This document shows positions 30,512-30,713 of a DNA stretch of 30,713 bases, one piece after another. The DNA lies in the NCBI GenBank assembly GCA_003512525.1, contig DOQG01000072.1, forward strand, positions 1 through 30,713. Reading direction: 5' to 3'. How positions within the stretch are numbered: position 1 is the stretch's first letter; the number at the start of each line of letters is the position of its first letter. This DNA comes from Oscillospiraceae bacterium (GTDB lineage Bacteria; Bacillota; Clostridia; Oscillospirales; Ruminococcaceae). The notes beneath the pieces were generated by a model. The model did no database searches. It worked only from the letters and a program-made list of their open reading frames with translations, and was not told the DNA's origin. The position numbers and the translations under genes were made by a program.

Positions 30512-30532
30512 TGCCCGGTCAACGACCGGGCA
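30512..30532. terminator. Hairpin terminator after the adaptor gene
   Basis: TGCCCGGTC (30512-30520) and GACCGGGCA (30524-30532) form a perfect 9-bp stem with a 3-nt loop. The T-run is on the minus-strand side (complement of AAAAAATA), so it may serve a minus-strand gene beyond the window as well as the adaptor transcript. Confidence 0.7.
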
Positions 30533-30609
30533 ATTCAGTTTGTAGAAAAAGTCTGTATTTATAAAAATAGAGCAAATTCTCTATCCCTATCCCCAAACCC
30601 CTTCCCCTC

Positions 30610-30713
30610 GGTGAAGGGCTGTGTATGCCCAAAGGCTCTGCGTCGTGCAGAGCCTTTGGGCATACACGCCCGGCATCCGTGCCGGGGCTGAGTGTGGGGC
30701 TGCCGCCCTCACC
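30610..30713. repeat. Large GC-rich structured palindrome, cut by the window end
   Basis: An outer stem is possible between GGTGAAGGGC (30610-30619) and GCCCTCACC (30705-30713) with one bulged base. Inside it is a perfect 21-bp hairpin with arms 30621-30641 and 30647-30667 and a 5-nt loop, then a GCCCGGCA/TGCCGGGGC hairpin (30668-30688), then a GGGGCTG direct repeat. The outer-stem-plus-hairpins layout recalls the 13.9-14.4 kb modules, though the sequence is unrelated. No gene is seen in 30498-30713. Confidence 0.7.

Overview
The window looks like chromosome from a low-to-moderate-GC, spore-forming, anaerobic, fibre-degrading Clostridia, most likely an Oscillospiraceae/Ruminococcus-like gut or rumen bacterium. 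The grounds are sporulation genes (yabP, yabQ, spmA, spmB, coat-like proteins), the [FeFe]-hydrogenase maturases HydE/HydF/HydG, an AbrB/SpoVT-type regulator, Gram-positive-style Shine-Dalgarno sites with several TTG/GTG starts, and a cellobiose 2-epimerase that keeps the residue numbering of the Ruminococcus albus enzyme. The organism is inferred; no rRNA or tRNA gene is present. No phage, insertion sequence, integrase or CRISPR array was seen.

Layout. 1-439: hairpin-rich intergenic DNA. 440-4846 (minus): flippase, mazG, HU, rqcP, yabP, yabQ, divIC, the Bacillus yabM-divIC order with HU inserted. 4982-6193 (minus): a charged DUF6033-like protein and two overlapping small coat-like proteins. 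6319-12012 (plus): lepA, hemW, glgP and a VOC protein in one tight run. 12064-13872 (minus): metA and an ANT(6)-like nucleotidyltransferase. 13908-14444: a tandem array of structured repeats. 14601-15844 (minus): class II fructose-bisphosphate aldolase and an AbrB-type regulator. 16212-17316 (plus): spmA-spmB. 17363-23179 (minus): TM1266-type regulator, hydE, hydG, hydF, an aspartase-like lyase and ybaK in one operon behind a long leader. 23471-23743 (minus): a ComFB-like protein, divergent from secA (plus, 24047-26773). 26886-30497 (plus): DUF1015 protein, cellobiose 2-epimerase and an HlyD/MFP-type lipoprotein. 30498-30713: another hairpin-rich repeat region.

How the genes fit together. The hyd operon makes the machinery that builds the H-cluster of [FeFe] hydrogenase; the lyase inside it could supply ammonia or a related amine, but this is inference. 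glgP, fba and cellobiose epimerase fit a carbohydrate-fermenting lifestyle. The yab, spm and coat-like genes belong to sporulation.

The most unusual items are two. The first is the 13.9-14.4 kb array: three full and one partial 156-162-bp units, each full unit folding as two multi-branched palindromes. All four copies carry a sigma-A-like promoter with exactly 17 bp spacing aimed at metA, and copy 3 keeps fold and promoter although its stems have been rewritten. The second is the hyd operon leader, about 195 nt, which ends in a terminator hairpin with an alternative antiterminator pairing and matches no riboswitch class I recognise.
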